Source of the DNA: Nematostella vectensis
Lineage: Eukaryota > Cnidaria > Anthozoa > Actiniaria > Edwardsiidae
Length of the DNA: 64,000 nucleotides
Assembly (NCBI RefSeq): GCF_932526225.1
Contig: NC_064035.1
Span: forward strand, 14,266,566 to 14,330,565
Reading direction: 5' to 3'
In this document: piece after piece, positions 28,101 to 38,685 of the stretch
Layout of the letters: every line of letters starts with the position of its first letter
Position numbering within the stretch: position 1 is the first letter of the stretch
Program-made: the position numbers and the translations under genes
The notes under the pieces: generated by a model
What the model saw: only the letters and a program-made list of their open reading frames with translations
Database searches by the model: none
Told to the model about the DNA's origin: nothing

Positions 28101-28915
28101 CTTTCTTGTGAGCATAGATAAGAGCCATTGTGGAGCAAAGAACAACCTCTGGCTTGTCCTTGATAGACTCAAATTCTCTCATTGCTTCTGACGCTCGATC
28201 TGTTAAGAGACAAGACATGCTTTAGTAAAATATGGTATAACTACAAAGCCAACTGCCAACTACTTTATGGCAATATTTTTATGATGACAATTTTATAATC
28301 AATCGCTGATTTCATGGAGAGGAAAAACTGTCAGTGCCAACACAGGGCCAATGGGACTTCACTCCTCGATTTGTATGGAATGAGCCAGTAAATACAATGG
28401 AAACCCAAATAAGTTTGAATGTGGCCCTGAATTCTGTAGTCTAGCTAAACTGTCATAGGAACCTAGTAAACCTAGTCTAACAATAAATGCCTTCAATTAT
28501 AACAGCTTAGTTCTTATAAAAGTCCTTATAAAATTTGTATTTAGGTAACACAAATCAATAAAACAACATATCAAATTGTTAAGAAATAGGGTTGTTCTAT
28601 ATAACCCAGAACACGGTTACCTTCCATCAAGATACCAAATGCTTTCCAGAACAACAACACCGAATCGTTGCCATACTTCCGTAAGCTCTCCAGGCATGTT
28701 GTCTGTAATTGTCGGTAATATTTCTCGCGGCAGTAGTAATTTATGTTCGCCTAAAAAAGGAGAAATTGTTAAATTTTACCGCAGAAAACGTGAAAATCCA
28801 TGTAAAGACATTGCTGTAGCAACCCGTTGACTCTTGACAACCGGACGCTCACCAGATACACGATTACATTCGAGACACATAAACCTACCAAGGTTACTGA
28901 ATCATTCGAAGCCAT
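849..28915 (-). CDS. TTC21B: Tetratricopeptide repeat protein 21B / intraflagellar transport protein IFT139 (3' partial)
   Basis: IFT139 is a subunit of the IFT-A complex, which drives retrograde transport in cilia and entry of membrane proteins. I built the gene from 37 exons (plus coordinates, read right to left): 28889-28915, 28621-28750, 27922-28199, 27303-27394, 26970-27009, 26654-26710, 18422-18522, 17200-17284, 16970-17068, 16198-16390, 16035-16132, 15439-15546, 15097-15189, 14624-14753, 14178-14263, 13448-13519, 13234-13354, 12441-12541, 12075-12139, 11492-11581, 10798-10881, 10130-10202, 9523-9633, 8752-8804, 8273-8358, 7036-7162, 6544-6609, 6129-6231, 5648-5758, 5252-5333, 4580-4662, 3838-3905, 3211-3273, 2702-2800, 2430-2490, 1995-2120, 849-962. 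All introns are GT-AG and all junctions keep frame, giving 1,192 codons. The protein starts MASNDSVTL and is TPR solenoid throughout. Recognisable IFT139 blocks include [61 protein letters not shown] and [19 protein letters not shown]. Human TTC21B has about 1,316 residues, so roughly 120 C-terminal residues lie outside. Family identity is certain; assignment to the B rather than the A paralogue is by overall resemblance. Confidence 0.95.
1030..1395. repeat. Trinucleotide AAT/AGT microsatellite
   Basis: About 365 bp of AAT repeats interrupted by AGT triplets, inside a TTC21B intron. It gives long artificial poly-isoleucine/valine and poly-tyrosine frames on the two strands, which are not genes. 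Confidence 0.97.
1490..1954 (-). mobile_element. Non-LTR retrotransposon (LINE) reverse transcriptase fragment
   Basis: A 154-residue open frame within a TTC21B intron. It carries the typical end of a LINE reverse transcriptase: a stretch reading [20 protein letters not shown], followed by a VQRKGL helix and an [14 protein letters not shown] segment. The upstream catalytic palm motifs are absent, so this is a 5'-truncated relic in the same orientation as the host gene. Clade cannot be assigned from this piece. Confidence 0.75.
2282..2430 (-). repeat. Tandem duplication of a TTC21B exon 3' end with its splice donor
   Basis: A unit of about 74 bp occurs twice. The right copy includes the real exon end ([10 protein letters not shown]) and its GTGAGT donor near 2422-2430; the left copy, around 2348-2390, still encodes a diverged AVRLAEKLL and a GTAAGT donor. 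Only the right copy joins the upstream acceptor in frame, so the left one is probably an intronic decoy or a dead duplicate. Confidence 0.75.
3993..4510. repeat. Minisatellite of about 55-59 bp units
   Basis: Roughly nine copies of a unit containing CTCTCTAAATGCATACG and AAGAAAGGTAGGAGTATATG, just beside the TTC21B exon at 4580-4662. Copies vary in length by a few bases. It produces spurious open frames on both strands. Confidence 0.9.
5759..6085 (-). repeat. Minisatellite derived from a TTC21B exon start
   Basis: About eight 30-bp copies of ACGACAGTCAGGTACAACTT plus flanking bases, lying immediately upstream (in transcription) of the exon at 5648-5758. The core is a copy of exon sequence encoding AKLYLTV, and two units also copy the CACTGGCC stretch next to the acceptor. 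The repeat therefore grew out of the acceptor side of a coding exon. Confidence 0.85.
6660..7020. repeat. G-rich purine tract with imperfect short repeats
   Basis: A strongly strand-asymmetric stretch, rich in GGAGG, GGGTGG and GGAAGA on the plus strand, in a TTC21B intron directly downstream of the exon at 7036-7162. The proline-rich frame on the minus strand is a by-product of composition. Confidence 0.7.
8370..8705. repeat. Intronic tandem duplication of about 180 bp
   Basis: Two near-identical copies, about 8370-8520 and 8550-8705, share AAATAGAACACTTTACTCC, TTCTGTCCC and CTTGTGTGGCAGAGGTCACA. They sit between two TTC21B exons and contain no exon sequence. Confidence 0.85.
8920..9470. 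repeat. Minisatellite, roughly 22-bp units with CGATCTTTGCGG core
   Basis: About 25 imperfect copies of a unit with CACTCACTAGCGATCTTTG. It is GC-rich compared with the AT-rich surroundings and lies in a TTC21B intron. A 106-residue open frame across it reflects the repeat, not a gene. Confidence 0.92.
13840..14095. repeat. Minisatellite of about 33-bp units
   Basis: Seven or so copies of GGGGAAAGGGGTGGCTCAGA followed by CTTGGGCCAGTGGC-like sequence, in a TTC21B intron. Unit length is a multiple of three, so both strands stay open in some frames. Confidence 0.92.
17316..17614. mobile_element. MITE with terminal inverted repeats and target duplication
   Basis: A 299-bp element inside a TTC21B intron. 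It begins CAGGGCTTCTGGAATTACG and ends with the near-inverse CGTAATCCCAGAAGCCCTG. Both flanks read AATAGT, a probable target-site duplication. It has no coding capacity and is rich in ATTACGC motifs. The transposase family that moved it cannot be named from the sequence alone. Confidence 0.85.
19235..19393. repeat. Palindromic spacer, copy 1
   Basis: A 159-bp insert in the minisatellite. A 29-bp arm starting GTTGTGGTTTGAAATGC (19235-19263) is exactly inverted at 19291-19319. A second, outer inverted match follows: TTGAAATTGTTAAAACCAG against CTGGTTTTAACAATTTCAA. The whole can fold into a nested cruciform or hairpin. Confidence 0.9.
21352..21510. repeat. Palindromic spacer, copy 2
   Basis: Apparently identical to the copy at 19235-19393, 2,117 bp further on. 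The identity shows recent amplification of the whole higher-order unit. Confidence 0.9.
23058..23216. repeat. Palindromic spacer, copy 3
   Basis: Same nested palindrome, 1,706 bp after copy 2; this higher-order unit is about 400 bp shorter than its neighbours. Confidence 0.9.
25154..25312. repeat. Palindromic spacer, copy 4
   Basis: Same nested palindrome, 2,096 bp after copy 3. After it the array diverges and ends without a fifth copy. Confidence 0.9.
27742..27914. mobile_element. MITE-like element abutting a TTC21B splice donor
   Basis: A 173-bp element with imperfect terminal inverted repeats: CAATAGAATCCTGCTAACTC at the left against a right end reading GTTATCGGGGTTCTACTG, with internal CGAGTTAGCGGGG motifs. 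Its right end stops 7 bp before the exon boundary at 27922, so the intron's donor lies directly against it. No clear target duplication. Confidence 0.65.
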
Positions 28916-29116
28916 CGCTGGTTTCTTTTTCTATGAGTTTTTAATAAAGAAAATGCTCTTTTTGTGCTAGTAAAGCGTTGTTTCTGTGTTTTGGGTCCTT
29001 TGTTGATATTATTTAGCCGCCATTTTGTCTCTGTCTTCCCATGATGCTTCACGGTCATTTCCCAGGAACCATTGCGCAAACTTCCCAGAGTTCTTCTCGG
29101 TCGTCTAGCATTTAAG
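28916..29116. promoter_or_regulatory. Bidirectional promoter between TTC21B and CCDC12
   Basis: Only 201 bp separate the two divergent start codons, so both 5' UTRs and core promoters must lie here or in upstream non-coding exons. The stretch has no obvious TATA box at a fixed distance and includes AAGATGGCGGCC at the CCDC12 start, which resembles a YY1-type site that doubles as initiation context. Confidence 0.6.
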
Positions 29117-31133
29117 ATGGCGGCCGAGGTTGGAAGTTTAGAAGAGGAAGCAATTAAACGAAAAGAACGCCTCAAAGCATTGAAAACTAAGAGAGGATCG
29201 GCCACTGATGAAGTGAGTTAGATTTAGCGTAATCTTTGGGAATGGCAGGCATGCACTTAAGACACAGTGCAAAAATTTACTATACAAAATTGAATTGACT
29301 GTTTTTAGTTAATGGCACACATTCTTAGGTTAGCCTCCAAGCGATCTCTAAACGTAAGCAATTTTTGCTTATTAAGACTGAAATGCAAGAACTGAATTTT
29401 GTGGTATTTTTTTAGGAATCAAGAAAAAGGCCAGCTGACAAGTCCAGGTAAGAGTTCTTAATTTGAGTTTATGACCCAGATTCTGTTGGTCATCTCTTTT
29501 TCTTGTGCTACTAATTATGATTATATTTATCCGTTTACTGTAGTGATCCAGTAAGGGTTATCAAATTCCGTAACTATGTACCCAAAGATGATGAGTTAAA
29601 AAACAAGAAAGTCCCTGATGCTAAACCTTTGTCAGGTAAGAGGGTAGATATGTGCTTCAATGAGATATAGTAAATATAGAAATTACATCTATAAAGCTGT
29701 TATCCTCAGATTTCACAGTTCACAGGCGCGGTACAAGTGCATAATCCAACTCCAATCGGTCTCTATTCAAGGCGCAATAATATTATTACAAAACAAAAAC
29801 ACTTTGTTATGCAACGTGCCATGTGTGCGAAACACTTGTGCTGTTGGTGGGGCAGCGGCTTATGTTTTGTTTTGTACTTGTTCGTGTCTTCGGTTTTAGA
29901 CCGCCTGAAAGATACACAACGTTATACAAAGAGAGAACCTGCTGACAAACATAATCCACTTCATAATTTGAACCCCCGCACCTTCGATATATCAGCGCAA
30001 CTCTGACCGCAACTGATAAACTCTTCTTACAAAATTAACACACATGAAGGGCCAGCTTGTTTTGCAGTGTTTGGTCCATGATTCTCTATTTTTATTTCAT
30101 TAACATGTCACGTTTCACTTCCTGTCGTCACCTCATTTCCTACATACCTTCCCGCTTGCATCATTACCCCCATGGTGTTCACGAGCGTAAATAATTTTAG
30201 CTGAACGAAAACAGCAAATAACAGAATATTTTCCTGAAAGGATACTCTTCAATCAGCGAATTTTCCATATAATCAATTTCACCCTAGTCTGCAAGTGTCG
30301 CACACTGCCTTGATCTCATTTAATTTGTTACTTGTCATTATTCTTTGTGATATCAATTTCCAAATATTGTCAGATAGATCAAATAGTCTATGCATTGGCA
30401 CGTACTAATTAATATGCATTGATTAATTTATTGATTGGATTTGACATATGCAGTGTTTGAAATACAGAGTGGTGATTTTCTTTAAAGTTTGACAATCTTT
30501 TTATTTTATTTCTTGTAGTTGAGGAGGAAGTGAAAGACCATTTAGAAAAAGCAAAGTCTGATAAAGTTATTGAGGAAGTGGTGAGTGACCAATTTGTCCA
30601 CAGATGTATTTATCTCTATCTAATCTCACAATTGTGTTTTATTTCTGTATGAATTTAGGATCTAACAAACCTTGCTCCCAGGAAACCTGATTGGTATGTT
30701 TTTTTTTCTTTTGTGCTGTTAAATGTTTTTATGCTTATTAATCATCATTCTTTTTCAGGGATCTTAAAAGAGATGTTGCGAAGAAATTAGAAAAATTAGA
30801 AAGAAGGACCCAAAGTGCCATAGTAGAGATAATAAGTAAGTAGATTCCTGTATTCTATTTAGGCAGTGTTTTGTGTGTATACCTTGGTGCTATTAGCAAC
30901 CCTGTAATTCTTTAAAAGAAACATAAAGCAACTAAGGGATATTCTCATGATCCACAAAGACAAATAATTACAGTAAAAAGTGACAAGGAGAAAAAACAGT
31001 CACTGTAGCTTGAGCCTTGTTCATATATTTGTTTTTATGAATTTCAGGAGACAGACTCCAGGAAGGCAAGGAGAAGGAAGACCTGGCAGCTGCCGTGAAT
31101 GCTGCTGCTGCTGCTGAACAGGGCTACCAATAG
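29117..31133 (+). CDS. CCDC12: Coiled-coil domain-containing protein 12 (spliceosome component)
   Basis: Seven exons: 29117-29212, 29416-29447, 29544-29635, 30519-30580, 30659-30693, 30759-30835 and 31048-31133. They join in frame to 160 codons including the stop (159 residues; human CCDC12 is about 166). It begins MAAEVGSLEEEAIKRKERLK, the usual charged coiled coil. It contains the family signatures FRNYVPKDDELK and LTNLAPRKPDWDLKRDVAKK and ends in an alanine-rich tail. The family belongs to the cwf18 group, which associates with the spliceosome in the nucleus; that role comes from family knowledge. The start ATG lies in the context AAGATGGCGGCC and matches the family's N-terminus. Divergent from TTC21B. 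Confidence 0.95.
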
Positions 31134-32719
31134 GGAGTTATACAGTCAGACCCTGTAAAGACGGGCACTTCAGATGCTCACAAGTCTGTCCTGAATAATG
31201 GGGTTTAAGGTGGGACCCTGTAAAGAAGAGCAGTCATGATGCTCACAATTCTGTCCTTAATAATAGAGTGCCCTTATTACAGCAAGGAGGTTACAATTGA
31301 CACAGAATATTGTATATTGTATTGAGTTGCTGTGAGTTTTGCTGCTGCTGAACAGTACACCCAATAGGGACCTGGTTATTCAGTGGAAACCTGTTCAAAA
31401 GGGCACAGTTTGGGCCTATTAATCTCCCCTCTATAATGTGATGTCCTTATCAAGGAGATTAAAATTTATGCAAGATGATTGGGAGCTATAAAAAAATGAC
31501 ATATCTAATAGGTGTCCTTATAGCAGGGTTCCTCTGCATGTCCAATACAGCCAAGGTTGGAAAACTATGGGTGGTTAAGATAAAGATGTAGGAGATCGGG
31601 GCAAGATTGGTGATATCTTGATAAGAGCTCCTGGTAACCATGTTTATTAGTATTGCAATGTTTTTTTTTTCATTTTATCAGTCCCACATCAAGCTTTAAG
31701 TTTCTTTGTTCTACATTTAGGCGAAAAACCTTTCCTTAGCTTTAACAGGTCATGTGGGTTTCTTTAGGCTAGTGTTTCACAACTCCGTATGAATGAGTCT
31801 CCTGTGCACCCATCCTTATTGTCAGACTCTAATCCCTCCAGACAAGAGAGAGACTAGTGACAGCTGAACAGGAGACTAAGTAAACCATGGCCCACAGAAA
31901 ACACATGGTCTACAGTAGCACTTTAACTATGATGTACAGAAGTAAGAAGCAACTCATTCTTATCAGGTGTCATAAATTGAGACCATTGTGCTGTATATAA
32001 TGTAAAGTGTAATAAAGATCTTATAGAATTTGTTTGAGTTCTAGAGTTTGTAAAGTCAACCTTACTATCACAGAAGTATGGTAGAGTTTTATATCAACCG
32101 GTGAAACATAGTGTGATAGTTAAAGGGTAATAGTCAGTAAAAGACAAAAGAGAACAATAGAATCAGATTACAATAAAGTATAATACCCTAAAGTGTAGTT
32201 CACAGGTTAATGAACATCACTCTGCCTTCTTAGCCTTGGGTAGGTTGGTGACAAGTTTTTTTTTAAATAACTTTTTTTACCTATTTTTCAGTGTGTTATA
32301 ATAACTTTTTTTTTTCTTGCAATTCCTAGGCGCTTCCTATTCGTGTCACTGCCGTGGAGCAAAGAGCTTGGCGAATTTTTTTAAATCCAGACAAGCTTAA
32401 ACAAATTCTCAACATTTTAAAGAAAAACAGATAACTGAACGCGTTGATCAACATTTACAAACCTGTATGCGACTTTCTACTTTTATTCTTTAAATTTAGT
32501 ATGACTTTTACCCTGGTTCCAGAGCCTCGAACGTCTCTCTATTTAGCTTGCGACAGCTGGCTGGCCAGTAAATAGAGACGTTCGAGGCTCTGGAACCAGC
32601 GTATTTGACTTTTCGCATGCGTCGAAAAAGGCCACAGGAGCAATACATCTGCCACCACACAACATAACTTTCTATTGAAATATTTTTTTAACTATTTCAT
32701 AAATTATTTTTTGTATTTT
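31134..32719 (+). other. CCDC12 3' UTR and intergenic sequence
   Basis: No further gene seen. An AATAAA polyadenylation signal at 32011-32016 is the most likely CCDC12 3' end, giving a UTR of about 900 bp. The first part (31145-31280) holds two degenerate copies of GACCCTGTAAAGA and ATGCTCACAA motifs, remnants of an old repeat. Confidence 0.5.
32513..32599. repeat. Long perfect-arm hairpin
   Basis: CTGGTTCCAGAGCCTCGAAC on the left is exactly inverted at the right end. Arms of 31-33 bp (one extra CT on the left) surround a loop of about 23 nt. Probably a small foldback element or a MITE reduced to its ends; it lies between the tail-to-tail CCDC12 and LGR genes. Confidence 0.85.
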
Positions 32720-35700
32720 CTAGTCCTTGAATACGACAGACAGTTTTTTATTCTGTTTTCCCTTGGCCTCGTTTCCGAGATCTTCGCCTGAGGCGCCACG
32801 CCCAGTAGTAACAGAGCTCTTCTTCATCGCTGACTTGGGAGAATTTGGATTGGAATGACTAGGGGAAGGAGGAAAGAACACTTGGTCGCCATTAGAAACA
32901 GATGGTTCGTTTTCGAACCCAGGATTACACACACCATTATCATGCTGAAGGAAGAGGTCCGCTGAGTATGGTTCGTTTGAGGGTGTCGTGTCTGCAAAGT
33001 CTTTATCCACTGACCTATTTAGAGTCCCCGTGGAACCTTTCTCTTCCATTTCAATGGCACCGTTATATGCACCAACACTAAACTTTTTGGTTCCAGTCGG
33101 CGTATTGTTCAGGCTACTGGTTTTAAAGTCATTTGAGGCGGTTGAAACGCGTTTGGACCGTTCACTAGCAGTTGAGGCTTTGCGCCGCGAGTACATCAGA
33201 GAGCTCAAAGTCCCAGAGTATTTCAAAGCACGACGTCTGCAGAAACCACAGCGACTAAGCAACACAAACAATTCTCTTTTGAACGCTTTGGTAAAAAAGG
33301 CATACAGGAATGGATTGCATAGACTGTTGATCGGGAAGAAAAACACCAGGAGTGTCTTTGAGGCTGTCACGTCTATGAGTGGGGTTCCAAATGCTGCAAG
33401 GATCCCGAAGAATGCAATTGGGGCCCAGCAAACAAAGTCAGTGAGGACTAATAACGCCATACGCTTGGCGACTTTGCTGTCGTCCCGTTTAGGGGCACCC
33501 TCCATATCTCCTCCTGATATGACCGTCATTAGCATCCTCATGTATAAGTACAGCACAAACGCAAAAGCGGCTCCATTAAGGAATAAAAGAAATGCAATGT
33601 AGGCTATGGAACCGGTTGTTGAAACGTCAAAAGGCAGACATATTGCTACTTTGGAATAACTGCTGGCACCCATCAACGGTAATGAGGCTAGCAACACCGC
33701 GGCGACCCACCCAGCGGCCATCGCACGTACTGTCATGCGCATAGACAGGCGCGTGTTTAACTGCATGGCGTAAACAATTGCATAGAATCTCTCTAGTGTA
33801 ATAAGTACAAGCGTGTAGACAGACAGTTCAGTCGCAAAGACAGCCAGAAAGCCTGTTAGCTTACATCCCGCCCCGTACTGCCACCGACGTACGTAGTTAT
33901 GGTATAGTCCGTGCGTATCCATGGAAACACACGTGAGAATGAACAAGTAAAGGCCGAGGCAGAAGTCCGCAAAGGCGAGGTTACACATCAAAAACCGCGT
34001 CACGTTCAGTCGACGCTCACTCACGAGTAAGACCAAGGCCACTACGAAATTCGCTACCACAGCCATCCCTCCGACTAAAAAAGAAAACGTAGTCAACCAC
34101 GCGGCACCCATGATATCCTCACACGGGTGAAAAGCGTCGGGTTTCGGGAAGCATTTTACAAGCGGCCGAGTGTCGGGGCATCTATACGCGCTTGCGTTAG
34201 TTTTGTTCTCATGTGGTATTGTCGAATGTACTTTGCTGGTTACATTGTGGAATCCTGGTGGAAGTGTGATAATAGGACGATATGGCGTAGACCGATTACC
34301 GTATCCACCCGGGGGTGTCCCGAAACCTGACGGCGCTGTCCCGAAACCTGAAGATGGTGTTCCGAAACCTGACGGCGGTGTTCCGAAACCTGACGGCGGT
34401 GTCCCGAAACCTGATGGTGGTGTTCCGAAACCTGACGGCGGTGTCCCGAAACCTGATGGTGGTGTTCCGAAACCCGCAGGTGGTGTACCGAAACCCGACG
34501 GCGGTGTTCCGAAACCCGACGGCGGTGTTCCGAAACCCGACGGCGGTGTACCGAAACCCGACGGCGGTGTTCCGAAACCCGCAGGTGGTGTACCAAAACC
34601 CGACGGCGGTGTTCCGAAACCTGACGGTGGTGTTCCGAAACCCGAAGGTGGGGTCCCGAATCTAGTAGGTGAAGTTGCAGCGTTGGTAGAAGTGGAAGAA
34701 GTTGTTTCTAAATCAGTTATAGGAAGATAGGTCGGTACATCGCCTGTCTGTCCTGACAAATAAGTGCAATCAGGTGTTCCTCGCTGAAGGTAGAATGCGC
34801 AGCAAAGGAAGGAGTTGTACTGGTCTAAGTGAACCTCCCTTATATTCCACAGGGTAGCTGGAAGCACCCAGAAGTCAGGGACTCCTTTTAAGTAAATCTT
34901 CTCAAGGTATTCCAGTCCCTGATTCGGTATGGTCGTCACTCTTGTGTAGGATAAATCTCTGAAAATGAAAAGTAATATTTCACTATTATCCTGCTCGAAC
35001 CTACCTAGAGACCCTACTGAAGTAGGGATGCGGGTTAATGTTTTTTTAATCGGGATACGGGAATTCGAGAGAACATAAGGGGACTCAAGGTTAGAAATGT
35101 CGCTGGGAGTTTGGTTCAAATGTTCTGGATATCGGGATTCGGAGGAACTATATGTGGACCATCTACGGTCGTTTCAAAGTTGTTACTTATAAATAAAAGA
35201 AAGTTGATGACTTACAGTTTTGTCAATGTTTTCAATCCGTCGAATGCATATTCGTTGATAGTTGTTAGTGAAACAGAACGACTCAGCAACCTGCAAATTA
35301 ATTGACAATGAAAGTCAACTCCAGAGTGGAACCCGAAAATCAGAAATAATCCGGATACTTACAGGGCTTGGAGCTCTTTGTTTCGTCGGAAAATTGCGTA
35401 TGGCAGACTGGTCAGTCCAGAGGATTTGAGAGAGCTGAAAAAAGAGATAAGTTCGTTAACTAAAAATACGACAATAGATCAAACTAGAATAAAAGACCTA
35501 AAGGAAATATCAGACAGTCTGAAACACAGACAGACATCAGGAAGTCAAACAACAGCTGTTTAAACATGGATAAGTACTACTCACAGCAACTGTAGTCGAG
35601 GTAAGTTATAAAGGGATTGTTTATCCAGCGATGTTATTCCTATATTGCCACCTACAAAACTAAATAAAAATGAAAGATGTACATTGACCAGTGAAAGGGA

Positions 35701-38685
35701 ATGGGGGCATTATCCCCTGCAACGTAACTGATATCAGAAATAAAAAGAGATATATTATATATTAAGATATAAAAAGAGGTTATGGACTTACAGTCTTGTT
35801 ATCGATGAGCGTTTACGGAAAACAGGGAAGGATTTTAGTTTGTTGTTTGCCAATGACCTGTGAATTAATCAAAGGGCAGTTTTCAGTTCTCGCGCAACTA
35901 TATTATATCATGATATCCCACTTCAATCTTTTGCAAACGCAATTACTTACAAGTCAAGTAAATTCTCCAGTGAGTCGAATGCACCAGGTTCGACACTCTC
36001 GATCTGGTTGTGGTCTAAGTTACTGTTTAGGTACAAAACGGTTTTAGTCAATTACTATTGTTTTAGCGGTTCAGCGGCCATTTATCTTATTACTCACAGT
36101 ACGCGTAGATTCGATGAAACAAATTTCGATACGTTAGTGATCTTGTTGTAAACCAAATTCCTGTGAATAAAAAAGATAAAATCATTAATCACTTCATTTG
36201 GGATTTCCCAAACTTCCATATCGGTTTGTGAGTAAACCGTGGCCCACGGAAAACACATGACGTATGTAGCCACTTTACAGGAGGCGCGATAATTGATCTT
36301 GTTGATCTAGAGCTTATGCTCTGGTGTTCTGACCGGTATTCCTGTGAGTGTGACGTCACAACCCTTATCAGGCTCTACCTCACTCCTCGTTCATCTGTAA
36401 AGAGGAAGTCTGACAAAAACGGCTAGAACTAGTGAATTGTACTTACAAGCTTGTTAGATAAGGAAGTTCGGCTAGTTCCTCGATACGAATCGCTGCCTTC
36501 GGTGAATAAGAAATTGTCCTACAATAAAAGTTATTCGTAATATTAGGAACTATCAAAATATGTTTACAGAGTAGTTTCATACCGCACCACCTCTTTTCGA
36601 TCGTGGGTGGGGAATATGAATTCCGAGGAGTGGAGGGGGGGGAAGCTTTAGAAAACCGCGTTTTTTCTTTTAAATACCACATTTTCTCCAGGGGAGCTCC
36701 GGGGAAAGGTTTTGACAAAAATTCCAGAGATTTGGATCTTTTCTGGAACCTCACAATCATCTATATACAAGCCCGCCAACAGGCCGCAACAAATTACTTT
36801 TCTTTTGCTCTACCTTAATGCAAGATCCGGACATTGATATTTAAATAAATGTGCTTTATGTGGTTATATTTGCATTCTTTTCCATTTGCTGCCATTTTCT
36901 CCAAATGTTTCGGAAACAGCTGATCGTTACGATTTCAAATTACCCGTATCCATTATCAGTCTTGTCAAAGTTGTCACCATTTAAATGTAAAAGAAAAAAA
37001 CTTACACACACATTTAGTTTTCTCGTCAAATAACCAATTTGATATGCGCGCAATTAAGGTCGGATACAATTCCACAAAAAAATTCCCAATGACTACCAGA
37101 ATACCTACTAGGTCAACGATTAGCAAGATTAACCGAAAAAGGGACCAAAATGACCAACATAAAAGCAAAAACCTTCCTGTTCTATCTTACTACTTTCTCG
37201 ATCTTTTATGTATGCCCATTTAGGGGCGGACCCCTTGATAGAGAAGCAAGGAACACATTTATGTTAAGGGATTCAGTGATACATATATTTTTTGGTTGCA
37301 TAGTAGTATGGTTGTGTGCCCGCTAGTGCTATTCCGGTAAAAATGTGAGATAAACACATATAATCCAATTTTTTCACGAGAAATTGTAAGCGGCCGATTT
37401 CAACTTTGTGAAACAAACATTTGCATAAACCTAGAATACAAAGTTTTCTATTGACCCTTTTGACTAATCTTTTGACTACTTTTGACAACTATAAATACTG
37501 TATGTGTTTGTGAAAAGGCCAATGCTTGTATTGGTGACGTCAACGTACTGTACATCATCCCGAAATACGGATGTATCGATTCAACCAGTTACACAATCCG
37601 TTTATTTCGAAATAGCGAACAATAGATTGTAACGAGAAAGCTGAAGCCTGACTTGAATTTCTGGGAGGGCTAAGGTCGTCCCGAGAAGTGTAATTATGAA
37701 TAATGAGAGGAGTATAAAATGTTTCCAAACATGGACTTAAAAGCTAGAGGCATCTACTAGCAGGGAAGCCGTGACTCACCTGTCTTGTATGCTAAAAGCA
37801 TTAGATTTAAACCGCGCTTGATACACAATGAGTTACGAATCGGGATAAGTAAGCATAAGGTCAATGAAAAAGACTCAGGACTAGAGCGAGAAAGTTAATT
37901 TTATCACGCTTTTTTAAGGGGGGGGGGGGGGTGAATAGGTTGGCGGATCGGCGGATTCGGCCCCGAAATGCTCACGGATTACGGATTTTGATGATTATTT
38001 TAGCGGATTGGCGGATTTTGGGAATACGGCGGATCACGGATCTGTTGACAATTTGGGAACGGATTTCGGATTTTGGCTGCTTTGACGGTCGAATTTCGGA
38101 TTTTAAAGGAATTTCAATCGATGCTATTGTTTATCTGTCAAACCATGCGAATCTAAAGATATCTGCAGATCCACGGTGCCCCGAAAATGTTGCGGATCGG
38201 CGGATTTACATACCCCTATTCACCCCCCCCCCCCCCCCCCCCTTTTAACCAAAAGTCATAATAATAAGGATTTTTTTAAAGAAGAACAACTTTTAGGGTG
38301 AGTACAGAGGTCAAGTTCTATGGTCTCGTGAGCTGAGCAAGCCATGAGTTTCTCCATTGACTTCAAATGCTTGCTTTTGCCTTTGTCCGTTGCCTTAAAT
38401 AATCTCAATAAGAAATCAATCGGCAAAAGAACGTAAAAAATAATTAGACTTGCCAGCGTGAACTAAATAAAGGTAATGTTTTGTAATGAATGAATCAACT
38501 TACAGCGTAGAGATGTTCGCGGGAAACGTGCGAATCGGTGGAAACACGGCGAGTTGAGAACAATGCACAGCGTCAAGAGAACATGAACACAGCTCTTTAC
38601 AGACATCCGGCTGGGCTGCACCGAAAGCAACGAGAAGAAAAGCAAGGAGAAGAGAACAAACTCTACCACGACCCATCACAGACAC
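32720..38685 (-). CDS. Leucine-rich-repeat GPCR, glycoprotein hormone receptor type (type A LGR)
   Basis: Nine exons: 38504-38685, 36447-36518, 36098-36160, 35951-36022, 35792-35857, 35585-35659, 35363-35434, 35216-35290, 32720-34958. All are in phase (every intron splits a Leu CTN codon) and give 971 residues. Order: signal peptide (SLLLAFLLVAFGAAQ), LRRNT cysteines (CKELCSCSLDAVHC), about nine LRRs mostly one per exon, a CCAFYLQRG cysteine box, a Gly-Phe-Gly-Thr-Pro-Pro repeat hinge, PDAFHPCEDIMG before TM1, then seven TM helices. It has FLMCNLAFADFCLGLYLF in TM2, an ERF motif after TM3 and NSLCNPFLYAFF as the TM7 NPxxY-type motif. The C-tail is long and Ser-rich. One LRR per exon and PDAFxPCEDIMG are signatures of FSH/LH/TSH-receptor relatives, which signal mainly through Gs; an LGR of this type is known from sea anemone. 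Ligand unknown. The start could be the ATG three codons later. Confidence 0.93.
34306..34662 (-). repeat. Coding 21-bp minisatellite in the LGR hinge
   Basis: Seventeen in-frame copies of a 21-bp unit encode FGTPPSG heptads (variants FGTPPAG, FGTPSSG, FGTAPSG). They lie between the C-terminal cysteine box of the LRR domain and the PDAFHPCEDIMG motif, exactly where hormone receptors have their variable hinge. Long frames on the opposite strand are side effects. Confidence 0.93.
37917..38243. mobile_element. Foldback/MITE-like element bounded by G and C runs
   Basis: Starts with a run of G followed by TGAATAGG and ends with the inverse, CCTATTCA followed by a run of C, with repeated GGCGGATT motifs inside (about 327 bp). 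No coding capacity. It lies in the first intron of the LGR gene. Confidence 0.7.

Noticed and set aside
34170-34730. Proline/glycine/valine repeat frame on the plus strand
   Set aside because: Antisense of the LGR hinge repeat; the minus-strand reading belongs to a complete in-phase receptor gene.
34959-35119. N-terminal extension of the LGR large exon to an ATG at 35119
   Set aside because: An acceptor at 34958/34959 joins the preceding LRR exon in phase; the extension is intron.
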